Assembly (NCBI RefSeq): GCF_029868385.1
Contig: NZ_JARWNX010000062.1
Span: forward strand, 62,001 to 126,000
Origin: Nocardia cyriacigeorgica
GTDB taxonomy: Bacteria > Actinomycetota > Actinomycetes > Mycobacteriales > Mycobacteriaceae
Direction: 5' to 3'
DNA: 64,000 bases
Shown one piece after another: positions 25,755 through 34,909 of the stretch. Every line of letters begins with the position of its first letter. The first letter of the stretch is position 1. The notes under the pieces were generated by a model. That model ran no database searches. It had not been told where the DNA came from and worked only from the letters and a program-made list of their open reading frames with translations. The position numbers were made by a program, and so were the translations under genes.

Positions 25755-26813
25755 TCACTCGATGGCGGGAAGACGAATGGTGAATCGCGCCCCGCCGCCC
25801 GGTCGGGCGCCGCATTCCACCCGGCCCTGATGGGTGGCGACGGTTTCGGCCACCAGTGCCAGCCCGATACCGGTGCCACCGTCGGTGGTGCGGCGACTGG
25901 TACGCGCGGTGGCGAAGCGTTCGAAGATCCGATCCCGGTCGGCCGGTGGCACACCGGGCCCGGCATCGTCGACCGCGATCACCGCTTCATCGCCCTCGCG
26001 GTGCACGGTGACCGCGACGACGCCGCCACCGTGGCGGTCCGCGTTCTCCAGCAGATTCACCACCGCGCGTTCGAGTTCGAGTTTGCGACCGAAGACGATC
26101 ACGTCCTCGGTCACGATCAGCAGTTCGGCCGGATGCCTGCTGTCGCGCAGGGTGTGGGTCAGCAGATCGCGCACCGACATCGGGTCGGCGTCGCCGTGGT
26201 GCATACCCGCCTCGACCCTGGCCAGGGCGAGCAGATCGTCGAGCAACCGCCGTAGATGGTCGACCTCGGCGGTGACCAACTCCAGCGCCCGACGGGAACG
26301 CTCCGGGAGATCGTCGCGATGCTTGTTCATCACCTCGACGCTCGCGGTGAGCGTGGTCAGCGGGGTGCGCAGCTCATGGCTGACATCGCCGAACAGCCGG
26401 TGCTCGCGGTCGATGCGCCGTTGTAGCGAATCGACCATCCGGTTGAACGAGTCCACGGTGCTGGCCAGATCCTGGTCGTGGGTATCGGGCAGGCGGATAC
26501 CGAGATCACCGGAGGCGATCCTGGCGGCCGCCTCGGCGACATCGCGCAGTGGACGCAACACCCGCCGACCGACCCAGACACCGACCGCACCGCCGAACAG
26601 GGTGGCCGCCAGTGCACAACACACCAGCAGTACGGGCCGGTTGACCACACGCTGGCCGAGAGTCACACCGTCTTCGTCCAAGCGGGCGAAGACGAGGAGG
26701 ACCAGGGCCAGCGACATCAGGCCCGAGGTCGCCGCGAAGGCGATGGTCACCCGGCCCCGCAGACTCCACAGACCCGGGTCGAGCCGGGTGCGGACGCTTT
26801 CGGCGTTCGTCAT
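25755..26813 (-). CDS. Sensor histidine kinase
   Basis: A 352-aa membrane kinase. Two transmembrane spans (VTIAFAATSGLMSLALVLLVF and LLVCCALAATLFGGAVGVWVG) enclose a very short ~30-aa outside loop, so it probably senses the membrane or a partner rather than a ligand. HAMP ~80-130, phosphoacceptor His in GDVSHELRTPLTTL, N-box ERAVVNLLENADRHGGG, G1 DDAGPGVPP, G2 GGTGIGLALV. Downstream of and co-directional with the response regulator (22-nt gap). Confidence 0.87.
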   Translation of the reverse strand: MTNAESVRTRLDPGLWSLRGRVTIAFAATSGLMSLALVLLVFARLDEDGVTLGQRVVNRPVLLVCCALAATLFGGAVGVWVGRRVLRPLRDVAEAAARIASGDLGIRLPDTHDQDLASTVDSFNRMVDSLQRRIDREHRLFGDVSHELRTPLTTLTASVEVMNKHRDDLPERSRRALELVTAEVDHLRRLLDDLLALARVEAGMHHGDADPMSVRDLLTHTLRDSRHPAELLIVTEDVIVFGRKLELERAVVNLLENADRHGGGVVAVTVHREGDEAVIAVDDAGPGVPPADRDRIFERFATARTSRRTTDGGTGIGLALVAETVATHQGRVECGARPGGGARFTIRLPAIE

Positions 26814-26835
26814 CGATCTGTGATGGGCGGCCCGC

Positions 26836-27546
26836 TCAGCGTTGCATATCGAGCCGGTAGCCCAGCCCCCGTACAGTGACCACGATGCGCGGATCGGAGG
26901 GATCGCGCTCGATCTTGGTGCGCAGTCTGCGCATATGTACGTCGACGATGCGTTCGTCGCCGAAGAAGCCGCGGTCCCAGACCCGCTCGAGCAGCACCGA
27001 GCGGCTCAGCACCCGGCCGGGTACTTCGGCCAGCTCGCACAGCAGTCGGAACTCGGTGAGGGTCAGGCCGATCTCCTCCTCGCCGCGGCGGACCGCGCCG
27101 CCGTCGGGTGCCAGGATGAGTGGCGCTTCCGGATCGGCATCGAGCACGACCTCGACCGGGGCCTCCCGTTCGGCCGAGAGCTGCGCGCGGCGGCGCAGCG
27201 CCCGCATCCGGGCGGTGATCTCCTTGATCTCGAAAGGTTTGGTGACGAAGTCGTCGGCGCCGGCTTCCAGTGCCGCCACCACGTCATGGGTGTCGTCGCG
27301 CGCGCTGACCACGATGATCGGCACATCGTGATCGCGGCGGATCTCGCGGATGCAGGTGAAACCGTCCATGCCGCCGAGCATGAGATCGACGATCATCACA
27401 TCGGGGACGCCGTTGCTGCGCAGATGGTCGAGCGCGTCCTCGGCCTCCTCGGCTTCTGCGACGTCGTAGCCCTCGTCCTCCATGGCCAGGCGTAACGCAC
27501 CCCGGACCCTGTCGTCGTCTTCCACGATCATCAGGCTCGCGCTCAA
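26836..27546 (-). CDS. OmpR-family response regulator
   Basis: A 236-aa regulator: receiver domain with acidic EDDD pocket, phospho-Asp in MIVDLMLGGMDG and the conserved Lys in VTKPFE, then a winged-helix DNA-binding domain ending RRLRTKIERDPSDPRIVV-type and GLGYRLD. TTG start at 27546 with AAGGA 7 nt upstream. Partner of the kinase at 25755. The layout recalls envelope-stress pairs such as CseBC, but the signal is unknown. Confidence 0.88.
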   Translation of the reverse strand: MSASLMIVEDDDRVRGALRLAMEDEGYDVAEAEEAEDALDHLRSNGVPDVMIVDLMLGGMDGFTCIREIRRDHDVPIIVVSARDDTHDVVAALEAGADDFVTKPFEIKEITARMRALRRRAQLSAEREAPVEVVLDADPEAPLILAPDGGAVRRGEEEIGLTLTEFRLLCELAEVPGRVLSRSVLLERVWDRGFFGDERIVDVHMRRLRTKIERDPSDPRIVVTVRGLGYRLDMQR

Positions 27547-27701
27547 TATTCAAATCCTTTGCAGATACGCGGAACGCATCGCGGGGCGGAGGTTCGCATC
27601 CCCTGACCGACGCGATGTTCCGCTTTTCAGCTTTTCTCGAGCAACTATGGAGTAACAGTAATGCCCTGTATGCCCGATTGCTAAACCTTGCGTGAGTTTG
27701 C

Positions 27702-28016
27702 TCACCAAACTGGTCGGTCGGGTCGCTCCAGTCGGAAGAAGTTGCTCGGGCTGCCGTCCGGGCCGCGCTCCTGGTAGCGGAAGTACAGCCGCCGGGCGTC
27801 GAAGGTGGCGAACCAGTCCTCCCATTCCACCGGCTGCAACCCCGCCCCGCCGTAGCGGGGGAAGTCGAACCGCAGGACGTCGACGCGGCCGTGGCCGTTG
27901 TACTCGCTGCCGGGCATGGTGGCCGGATTGGCCCCACGCCGCTCGGCCCAGCGGCGGATCACGGCGTGGTTGGTGGTGACCATGGTCTGTCCCGGACCCG
28001 ATGGTCCACCGTTCAT
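27702..28016 (-). CDS. Small conserved actinobacterial protein
   Basis: A 104-aa soluble protein: AVIRRWAERRGANPAT, VLRFDFPRYGGAGL, VEWEDWFATFDARRL, and RYQERGPDGSPSNFF. Proteins with this H/D-x-I-x-x-WAE-x-R and SNFFRL pattern are widespread in mycobacteria and nocardiae, often called '1,4-alpha-glucan branching enzyme' without support; the real function is unknown. ATG 28016 with GAGGAGG 6 nt upstream; the longer frame to 28355 is a shadow. Divergent from the UsfY-like gene. Confidence 0.7.
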   Translation of the reverse strand: MNGGPSGPGQTMVTTNHAVIRRWAERRGANPATMPGSEYNGHGRVDVLRFDFPRYGGAGLQPVEWEDWFATFDARRLYFRYQERGPDGSPSNFFRLERPDRPVW

Positions 28017-28253
28017 GACGAACCTCCTCGCGGTAGGTGCGTGCGTAGCGGTCACCGATGATCGAACCGTCGAGTCGATCGCACCGGCTCGCCGAATTGG
28101 TACCCGCGACCGTCGCGGGACAAACCACCGGACAGCGTGGTGTCCGGCGATGCCCCGGTGGTGGTCGTCTCGATTGCGCCGACGATCACGGGGTACCCGA
28201 CCGCTATCACCCTCCGTGTACTCGACCCGACCACGGACCGGAAGGAGACCACG

Positions 28254-28592
28254 ATGGTTGCCGGACCCGACGATTCGACCAGGGGTTTTCACCGCGATTC
28301 CCCGCACGTCCCCGAACACCGCTTCCCGGACGACACCAGAACCACGCGCGCCCACGCGGGTGAGGCGATGGAGGATGTGCGCAACTGGCCGGGCATCGTG
28401 GCGTGCGCCCTCGGCCTGGTGGCGGTCGCCCTCACCCTGACGGCGGCCGGTTACGGCTACGAGGGCTGGGCGATCATCAGCGGTATCGCCGCGGCGGTGC
28501 TACTGATCGGCGGTGTGGCTGTCATCGCGCTCGAACATCGACGAGTGAAGGCGATGCGGGGACACAAACTCTCCGATCAGCAGGGTCACTGA
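28254..28592 (+). CDS. UsfY-like membrane protein
   Basis: A 112-aa protein. RTTRAHAGEAMEDVRNWPG precedes two transmembrane helices (IVACALGLVAVALTLTAAGYG and AIISGIAAAVLLIGGVAVIAL) and a tail EHRRVKAMRG. The TTR-x-x-AGE...WPG...EHRR pattern fits mycobacterial UsfY, encoded by the sigF locus and tied to stress response. ATG 28254 with AAGGAG 7 nt upstream. There is no sigF gene here. Confidence 0.65.
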   Translation: MVAGPDDSTRGFHRDSPHVPEHRFPDDTRTTRAHAGEAMEDVRNWPGIVACALGLVAVALTLTAAGYGYEGWAIISGIAAAVLLIGGVAVIALEHRRVKAMRGHKLSDQQGH

Positions 28593-28619
28593 CCGTTTGC
28601 CCGCTCCCCTGTCGGCGGT

Positions 28620-29627
28620 TCAGGCCCGCGCCGCGACGCCCACCGGCACCAGTGCCACGGTGATGTTGTCACCACCACCGCATTGCACCGCGTAGTCGGC
28701 CAGATCGCGCGCCGCGGCGGCCGCGGGCTTCGCCGTGGCTATCGCGGCCAGCGCGACCGGATCGGGCAGATAGTTCCAGAGACCGTCGCTGCACAGCAGC
28801 AGGACGCCGGGACCGGTGAACCGGAAGGTCTGCACGCTACGGGTGGACCACGGCTGCTGGTCGTAGTCGGCGCCGAGCCAGCGCAGCAGAGTGTGCGCGC
28901 GTGGATCGTTCATGGCGGCCGTCTCGTCCATCGCACCGGCGTCGACGAGGGCCTGGGCCCAGGAGTCGTCGAGGGTGAGTCTGCGCGATCCGGTCTCGTC
29001 CTCGCCGCGCGCGGCGTTCTCGGGGACCAGCCAGTAGGCGCGGCTGTCGCCGACGTTGGCGACGGTCACCGTCGCGGTGCCAGCGCCGTCGTCGTGCACG
29101 ATCGCCGACACGTAGGTGCACGAGGGCGAGTCGCCGTCGATCGAGGCGATATCGCGGACCGCGCGGGCGGCGGCGGCCAGGCCGGCGGTAGCGGCATCCT
29201 CGGTGGGTCCGCCGTCGGCCAGCGCGCTCAGGCAGGCATCGACCCCGGTGCGGGCGGCGGTGCCGGACGCGGCCTGCGGGTTCGGGGATGAGGACACACC
29301 GTCACAGACGGCGACGACGGCCACCGGTGGACGGCCCGGTGCGGGTGTGCCGACGCCCGCGGCGACCGAGTCCTCGTTGCGGGCATGCACCAGGCCACGA
29401 TCGGTGACCAGGGCGACGGGTCCGAGGTCGGCCTCGAACCGGTCCGGTGGCGCGGGCACATGGTCGCGACCGGGCTCGATCGCACCGGAAGACGGCTCCA
29501 CGGCCACGTCCGCGTGCGGTAAGGCGACTCGACGTGGCGGCTCGGCGGCTCCGCCCGCGCCGAACGATTCGGCCGGAGCCGGGGCGCTCACATATTCCGA
29601 ACTGCCGAGACCTGCTTCCGAGCTCAT
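28620..29627 (-). CDS. PP2C-family Ser/Thr protein phosphatase
   Basis: A 335-aa phosphatase; the catalytic domain fills residues ~75-335 after a proline/alanine-rich N-terminus. Metal-binding motifs are TDRGLVHARNEDS, VAVCDGVSSS (DGVS in place of the more common DGMG), NVGDSRAYW, LLCSDGLWNYLP and GGGDNITVALV. It would dephosphorylate targets of Ser/Thr kinases. ATG 29627 is preferred to 29654. Convergent with the UsfY-like gene. Confidence 0.85.
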   Translation of the reverse strand: MSSEAGLGSSEYVSAPAPAESFGAGGAAEPPRRVALPHADVAVEPSSGAIEPGRDHVPAPPDRFEADLGPVALVTDRGLVHARNEDSVAAGVGTPAPGRPPVAVVAVCDGVSSSPNPQAASGTAARTGVDACLSALADGGPTEDAATAGLAAAARAVRDIASIDGDSPSCTYVSAIVHDDGAGTATVTVANVGDSRAYWLVPENAARGEDETGSRRLTLDDSWAQALVDAGAMDETAAMNDPRAHTLLRWLGADYDQQPWSTRSVQTFRFTGPGVLLLCSDGLWNYLPDPVALAAIATAKPAAAAARDLADYAVQCGGGDNITVALVPVGVAARA

Positions 29628-29836
29628 CGGGTCACCGCCGTCCGTGCCGCACAACCGGCATCCGCTCCATGTCCACGGCTTCGCAAAGCCCTTTCGTCCC
29701 AGCGGATGTTTCCCGATACCCCAGGCAGCACCGCGCCCCCCTTCCGATCACTGTTGTCGATCGACGATAGTACGGGAGCCTCGAACGGGTGTGCCGACAG
29801 ATCGCCACGATTGGCGAGTGCCGTGCGTCGCGGGTC

Positions 29837-31210
29837 TCAGCCGCGGGCCCGCACGGCGGCGACCGCCTTGCGCGCGGCCACCAGCACCGGATCCCAGACC
29901 GGCGAGAACGGCGGTGCGTAGCCGAGATCCAGCGCCGTCATCTGCTCCACGGTCAGCCCGGTGGTGAGCGCGACGGCGGCGATGTCGACGCGTTTGCCCG
30001 CACCCTCGCGGCCGACGATCTGAACGCCGAGCAGGCGGCCGGTGCGACGTTCGGCGAGCATCTTCACCGTCATCGACTCGGCGCCGGGGTAATAGCCGGA
30101 ACGGCTGGTGGATTCGATGGTGACGGCGACGTATTGCAGGCCGATGGCGCGTGCGTCCTTCTCCCGTAATCCGGTGCGCGCCACCTCCAGATCACAGACC
30201 TTGCTCACCGCGGTGCCGACCACGCCGGGGAAGGTCGCATAGCCGCCGCCGATATTCGCGCCGATGATCTGGCCGTGTTTGTTGGCATGGGTGCCGAGGG
30301 CGATATGGCGTTCGATGCCGGAGACCAGATCCAGGACTTCGACGCAGTCGCCACCCGCCCAGATGTCCTCGCGGCCACGCACCCGCATCGAGACATCGGT
30401 CAGCAGGCCGCCGTGCACGCCGAGAGGCAGACCGGCGGCGCGAGCCAGCGCGGTTTCGGGTCGCACGCCGATCCCCAGGATCACGACATCGGCCGGATAC
30501 TCGGCCTGCGCGGTCGCGACCGCGGTCACCCGGTTGCGGTCGTCGGTGCGAACGGCGGTCACCTCGGCATTGCCGACGACCTTCACCCCCATCCCGCCCA
30601 TGGCGGTGCGGATCAGCGCGCCCATATCCGGGTCGAGCGTCGACATCGGTTCGGCGCCGCGGTTGACCACGGTGACCTCGAACCCGCGATTGATGAGCGC
30701 CTCGGCCATTTCCACGCCGATATAGCCCGCTCCGACGACGACCGCGCGCCTGCCCTCGATGCGTTCGAGGGTGTCGATCAACGCTTGTCCGTCGTCGAGG
30801 GTCTGTACGCCGTGCACGCCCGCGGCGTCGATGCCGGGCAGTGCGGGACGGATCGGTCGGGCGCCGGTGGCCACGACGAGTTTGTCGTAGCCGGTCCATG
30901 ATTCGGCGCCCGAATCCAGCTCACGCGCCCGTACCCGGCGGCCCTCGACGTCGATCTCGACGACTTCGGTGCGCATCCGCAGGTCGATATCGCGGGAGCG
31001 GTGCTCCGCTGGTGTGCGCGCGATCAATTCATCACGGTCGGTGACGTCGCCGCCGACCCAGTACGGGATGCCGCAGGCGGAGAACGAGGTGAAATGGCCC
31101 CGCTCGAAGACCACGATCTCGAGTTCCTCCGGGCCACGCATCCGACGGGCCTGCGAGGCCGCCGCCATACCGGCCGCATCGCCCCCGATGATCACCAATC
31201 GCTCGCTCAT
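29837..31210 (-). CDS. FAD/NAD(P) oxidoreductase, CoA-disulfide reductase-like
   Basis: A 457-aa flavoprotein of the pyridine nucleotide-disulfide family. FAD site IIGGDAAGMAAASQ, single redox Cys in SFSACGIPYW, NAD(P) site VVVGAGYIGVEMAE, second FAD motif IWAGGDCVE, and a C-terminal dimerisation domain. The lone Cys in the FSACGIPY context is that of CoA-disulfide reductase and NADH oxidase. CoA or mycothiol-linked disulfides are possible substrates in an actinobacterium. Confidence 0.82.
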   Translation of the reverse strand: MSERLVIIGGDAAGMAAASQARRMRGPEELEIVVFERGHFTSFSACGIPYWVGGDVTDRDELIARTPAEHRSRDIDLRMRTEVVEIDVEGRRVRARELDSGAESWTGYDKLVVATGARPIRPALPGIDAAGVHGVQTLDDGQALIDTLERIEGRRAVVVGAGYIGVEMAEALINRGFEVTVVNRGAEPMSTLDPDMGALIRTAMGGMGVKVVGNAEVTAVRTDDRNRVTAVATAQAEYPADVVILGIGVRPETALARAAGLPLGVHGGLLTDVSMRVRGREDIWAGGDCVEVLDLVSGIERHIALGTHANKHGQIIGANIGGGYATFPGVVGTAVSKVCDLEVARTGLREKDARAIGLQYVAVTIESTSRSGYYPGAESMTVKMLAERRTGRLLGVQIVGREGAGKRVDIAAVALTTGLTVEQMTALDLGYAPPFSPVWDPVLVAARKAVAAVRARG

Positions 31211-31335
31211 ACGGCCACGCTACCCAGGACCGCGCGCCACCACGGCGAGCCGAGTCCGCATCCGGCACGACCCGATCCCCTCCCCCCTGGCCGTATCCAG
31301 ATTTGCGGCCGAGAACAGGTAGGCGAAACACCCGC

Positions 31336-31363
31336 GGCGGCCGGGAATCTCGTTCCGGCCGCC
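31336..31363 (-). terminator. Hairpin after the monooxygenase gene
   Basis: GGCGGCCGGGAA and TTCCGGCCGCC pair around TCTCG with one bulged G, 13 nt beyond the monooxygenase stop. Confidence 0.6.
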
Positions 31364-31376
31364 GGGGATGTGCACC

Positions 31377-32933
31377 TCAGGCGGTACGCGTCCCGATGAG
31401 CGGCAGACGGTCGGCGGCCTTGCCGAACACACTGCGCGGGGCCGACGCCCGGGTTCCGATCGCCGTAGCGCCCTCGGCGTCGGTGAACACCAGCGCCCCG
31501 TCCTCCACCGGGCTGTTCCGCAGGTAGGCACGATCGCGGTAGTAGTTGTTGATGACCTTCCACGGACCGCGCGAACCCTGACGCGGCATCACGCCGTCGC
31601 CGCGCTGGATGTAGCCCGAGGTGAGCGCACCGCCCATGAGCGAATCGGCGGAGCGGTCGGCCTCCTCGGCGCGCGGCACCACCTGGGTGAAACCGTTGTC
31701 GCGCATGTAGTTCAGCAGTTTGCAGAAGTACTCGGCGGCCAGATCGGCCTTCAGTGTCCAGGAGGCGTTGGTGTAGCCGAGCACCACCATCGCGTTCGGG
31801 ATGCCGTCGAGCAGTGCGCCCTTGTAGAGCACCCGGTCCCGGGTGACCACCGGCTCACCGTCGACCTCGAGGGTCGCGCCGCCGAGCATCTGCACGTTCA
31901 GCCCGGTCGCGCTGATGACGATATCGGCGGGCAGTTCCTCGCCGGAGGACAGCTTGATGCCGGTCTCGGTGAAGGTATCGATGGTGTCGGTGACGATCGA
32001 GGCCTCCCCCGAGCGCAGCACCTTGAACAGGTCACCGTTGGGCACCACACACAGCCGCTGATCCCACGGGTTGTACTTCGGCGTGAAATGGCGCATGTCC
32101 ACGTCGGGCCCGACCGCCAGCCGCACCGCCGACAGCAACAGCTTGCGGGCCACATCGGGCTGCTTGCGCGACAGTTCGTAGGTGGCGCGCTGCAATGCGA
32201 TATTGCGGGCGCGGCCCAGTTTGTAGGTGAGCGCGGCGGGAATGCGGGCGACGTTGAATCCGATCGAGACCGGATCGTCGCTGGGGATGGCCGCGATATA
32301 GGTGGGTGAGCGTTGCAGCATGGACACATGCTCGGCGTCGGCGCTCATGGCCGGGATCAGCGTGATGGCGGTGGCGCCGGAGCCGATGACGACCACGCGC
32401 TTGCCCTTGTAGTCCAGATCCTCCGGCCAGTGCTGCGGGTGCACCAGGCGCCCGGCGAAGCGCTCCTCACCGGGGAAGGTGGGCCGGTAGCCCTTGTCGT
32501 AGTCGTAGTAGCCGGTGCAGCCGACGAGGAAGTTGCTGGTGTAGATCTCGGTCTCGCCGGACTGCTCATCGAGCGCCTCGACGGTCCAGACACCGGCCTC
32601 GGTGGACCAGCTCGCCTGCACCATCTTGCGGCCGAACCGGATGTGTTCGGTGACGCCGTATTCGGCGGCGGTCTCCTCGACGTAGCGGCGGATGCTCGGG
32701 CCGTCGGCCAGCACCTTGGTGCCGGTCCACGGACGGAACCCGTAGCCGAAGGTGAACATGTCGGAATCGGATCGGATACCCGGGTACCGGAACAGATCCC
32801 AGGTGCCGCCGATGGCGGTGCGGCGTTCCAGGATGGCGAAGCTGCGTCCGGTCTGCTCCTTGGCCAGATGGCAGGCCGCGCCGATTCCGGACAGGCCAGC
32901 GCCGATGATCAATACGTCGACATGCCGCGTCAT
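31377..32933 (-). CDS. Flavin-containing / Baeyer-Villiger-type monooxygenase
   Basis: A 518-aa FAD- and NADPH-dependent monooxygenase. FAD site IIGAGLSGIGAACHL, FRYPGIRSDSDMFTFGY, the fingerprint FAGRLVHPQHWPE, and NADPH site VVVIGSGATAITL. The substrate could be a ketone, thioether or steroid-like compound. GAGGAA precedes ATG 32933. Divergent TetR gene with a palindromic operator between them, so it is probably induced by its substrate. Confidence 0.87.
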   Translation of the reverse strand: MTRHVDVLIIGAGLSGIGAACHLAKEQTGRSFAILERRTAIGGTWDLFRYPGIRSDSDMFTFGYGFRPWTGTKVLADGPSIRRYVEETAAEYGVTEHIRFGRKMVQASWSTEAGVWTVEALDEQSGETEIYTSNFLVGCTGYYDYDKGYRPTFPGEERFAGRLVHPQHWPEDLDYKGKRVVVIGSGATAITLIPAMSADAEHVSMLQRSPTYIAAIPSDDPVSIGFNVARIPAALTYKLGRARNIALQRATYELSRKQPDVARKLLLSAVRLAVGPDVDMRHFTPKYNPWDQRLCVVPNGDLFKVLRSGEASIVTDTIDTFTETGIKLSSGEELPADIVISATGLNVQMLGGATLEVDGEPVVTRDRVLYKGALLDGIPNAMVVLGYTNASWTLKADLAAEYFCKLLNYMRDNGFTQVVPRAEEADRSADSLMGGALTSGYIQRGDGVMPRQGSRGPWKVINNYYRDRAYLRNSPVEDGALVFTDAEGATAIGTRASAPRSVFGKAADRLPLIGTRTA

Positions 32934-32978
32934 TGAGTTCCTCGTCTGGTCACACTCGGACCCCTTCGACCGAGTTCC

Positions 32979-33002
32979 ATCTGACTTTAAGCGTAGTCAG
33001 AT
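32979..33002. promoter_or_regulatory. TetR-type operator between monooxygenase and tetR
   Basis: ATCTGACT and AGTCAGAT form perfect 8-bp arms around an 8-nt spacer. The site sits midway in the 96-bp divergent gap, as expected for autoregulation by the adjacent TetR protein. Confidence 0.65.
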
Positions 33003-33029
33003 GACTCGAATCATGACAGACTGTTGGCC

Positions 33030-33665
33030 GTGAGTCCACCGCGCGTCTACGGAGGCCTGACCGCCGAACAGCGACACGATCAGCGTCGTACCCGGCTGAT
33101 CGAGGCCGCCACCGAGCTACTCGGCACCCGCGGCGCGGCCGAGACCACCGTCACCGCGGTCTGCGCCGAGGCGAAGCTGACCTCGCGGTACTTCTATCAG
33201 CACTTCGCCGACCGCGACGCGCTACTGAGCGCGGTCGCGGTGGAACTGGAATCGATGCTGCGACGCGAGGTCGAACTCGCCGCACCCGAGGACGACGCCG
33301 CCCCCGACGAGGTCGCCCGCGCGACCGTCGGCGCGTTCGTCCGGATGATCGACAAGGACCCGCGCATGGCCCGGATCCTGTTCATCGAATCCACCGCCGA
33401 ACCGGTCATGCGCCAGTTGCGCGCGGAGATCATGACCCGGTTCACCGATCTGGTGGTCGCCCACGCCCAGCGGTATCTGCACCTGGAGCAGCGCACTCTC
33501 GCAGTGGCGGGTCTGGGGGCGACGCTGGCGGTCGGCGGGATGTTCGAGGTGCTGCGGCGCTGGCTCGAGGGTGAACTGGATTTCGACGCCGAGCAGATCA
33601 TCGAGCACACGGCTGGACTGTTCGGCGGTCTGGCCGCCTATGTCAGCATCGTGCAGCCGGATTAA
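33030..33665 (+). CDS. TetR-family regulator
   Basis: A 211-aa repressor. The helix-turn-helix is in RLIEAATELLGTRGAAETTVTAV and LTSRYFYQHFADRDALL. The C-terminal ligand domain is helical with no recognisable motif. GTG 33030 is preferred; a TTG at 33024 is possible. Likely controls the divergent monooxygenase through the 24-bp palindrome. Confidence 0.85.
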   Translation: MSPPRVYGGLTAEQRHDQRRTRLIEAATELLGTRGAAETTVTAVCAEAKLTSRYFYQHFADRDALLSAVAVELESMLRREVELAAPEDDAAPDEVARATVGAFVRMIDKDPRMARILFIESTAEPVMRQLRAEIMTRFTDLVVAHAQRYLHLEQRTLAVAGLGATLAVGGMFEVLRRWLEGELDFDAEQIIEHTAGLFGGLAAYVSIVQPD

Positions 33666-33721
33666 AACCGCGCTGGTTTCAACCCGTGACCGGGCCGGGC
33701 CGCGCGTCCGAGGATGAGCGG

Positions 33722-34867
33722 ATGAGCCTGTCGTTTCATTGGTTCCTGCCCACCTACGGCGACTCCCGCGGCCTCATCGCGGGCGGTCACGGTACCGCCA
33801 TGTCCGGTGACCGGCCCGCAAGTCTGCGCTATCTGAATCAGATCGGCGCCGCCGCCGAGGACAACGGTTTCGAGGCCGTGCTGACCCCGACGGGCGCCTG
33901 GTGCGAGGACGCCTGGCTGACCACCGCCATGCTCGTCGACACCACCGAGACGTTGAAGTTCCTGGTCGCGTTCCGCCCCGGGCTGATCAGTCCCACCCTC
34001 GCCGCGCAGATGGCGGGCACGTTCCAGCGCCATTCGCGTGGCCGGTTGCTGTTGAACGTGGTGACCGGCGGTGAACCGCACGAACAGCAGGCCTACGGCG
34101 ATTTCCTCGACAAGACCCAGCGCTACGCCAGGACCGGGGAATTCCTCGATGTGGTGCGGCAGCTGTGGACCTCGACCGAACCGGTCAGCTTCGACGGCGA
34201 GCACATCCAGGTGCGCGAGGCGCTGCTGAACAATCGCCCCGATCCGGTGCCGCCGATCTTCTTCGGCGGATCCTCCGAACCCGCGGGCCCGGTCGCCGCG
34301 CGTTACGCCGACACCTATCTCACTTGGGGTGAGCCGCTGCTCGCGGTGAACCGCAAGCTCGACTGGATTCGCGGTCTGGCCGCCGAACGCGGGCGCACGC
34401 TCGATTTCGGGTTGCGCATTCACGTGATCAGCCGCGATACCTCCGAGGAGGCCTGGGCCGAGGCGGATCGGCTGCTGGCCGGTATCGATCCCGCCGACGT
34501 CGAGCGGGTACAGGCCGGACTGGCGCGCAGCGAGTCCGAAGGGCAGCGGCGGATGCTCGAACTGCACGGTGGGCGCACCGACCGGCTCGAGATCGCACCC
34601 AATCTGTGGGCCGGTGTCGGCCTGGTGCGCGGTGGTGCGGGAACCGCACTGGTCGGCTCGCACGCCGAGGTGGCCGAGCGGATCGCCGAGTACGCCAAGC
34701 TCGGCATCGACCACTTCATCCTGTCCGGCTACCCGCATCTGGAAGAGGCGTACTGGTTCGGCGAAGGGGTGCTGCCGATCCTGGAGCGCAAAGGGCTGTG
34801 GCGTCATCCGCATCGGCGCCAGCACGCACCGGTGGGGACGCCGTTCGCCGCGTCCGCCAGTAGCTGA
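33722..34867 (+). CDS. ssuD: FMNH2-dependent alkanesulfonate monooxygenase
   Basis: A 381-aa bacterial-luciferase-family enzyme. SFHWFLPTYGDSR, GFEAVLTPTGAWCEDAWL, NVVTGGEPHEQQAYGDF, and GYPHLEEAYWFGEGVLP are typical of SsuD. It desulfonates alkanesulfonates for sulfur supply. ATG 33722 follows GAGGATGAGCGG. No ssuABC transporter or SsuE reductase is adjacent, so FMNH2 must come from elsewhere. A related LLM monooxygenase for another sulfonate is the alternative. Confidence 0.85.
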   Translation: MSLSFHWFLPTYGDSRGLIAGGHGTAMSGDRPASLRYLNQIGAAAEDNGFEAVLTPTGAWCEDAWLTTAMLVDTTETLKFLVAFRPGLISPTLAAQMAGTFQRHSRGRLLLNVVTGGEPHEQQAYGDFLDKTQRYARTGEFLDVVRQLWTSTEPVSFDGEHIQVREALLNNRPDPVPPIFFGGSSEPAGPVAARYADTYLTWGEPLLAVNRKLDWIRGLAAERGRTLDFGLRIHVISRDTSEEAWAEADRLLAGIDPADVERVQAGLARSESEGQRRMLELHGGRTDRLEIAPNLWAGVGLVRGGAGTALVGSHAEVAERIAEYAKLGIDHFILSGYPHLEEAYWFGEGVLPILERKGLWRHPHRRQHAPVGTPFAASASS

Positions 34868-34879
34868 CAGGCCCCGAAT

Positions 34880-34909
34880 GGCAGCCGGTGCACGCTGGCA
34901 TCGGCTGCC
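34880..34909 (+). terminator. Hairpin after ssuD
   Basis: GGCAGCCG pairs with CGGCTGCC around a 14-nt loop, 12 nt after the ssuD stop. Confidence 0.6.
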
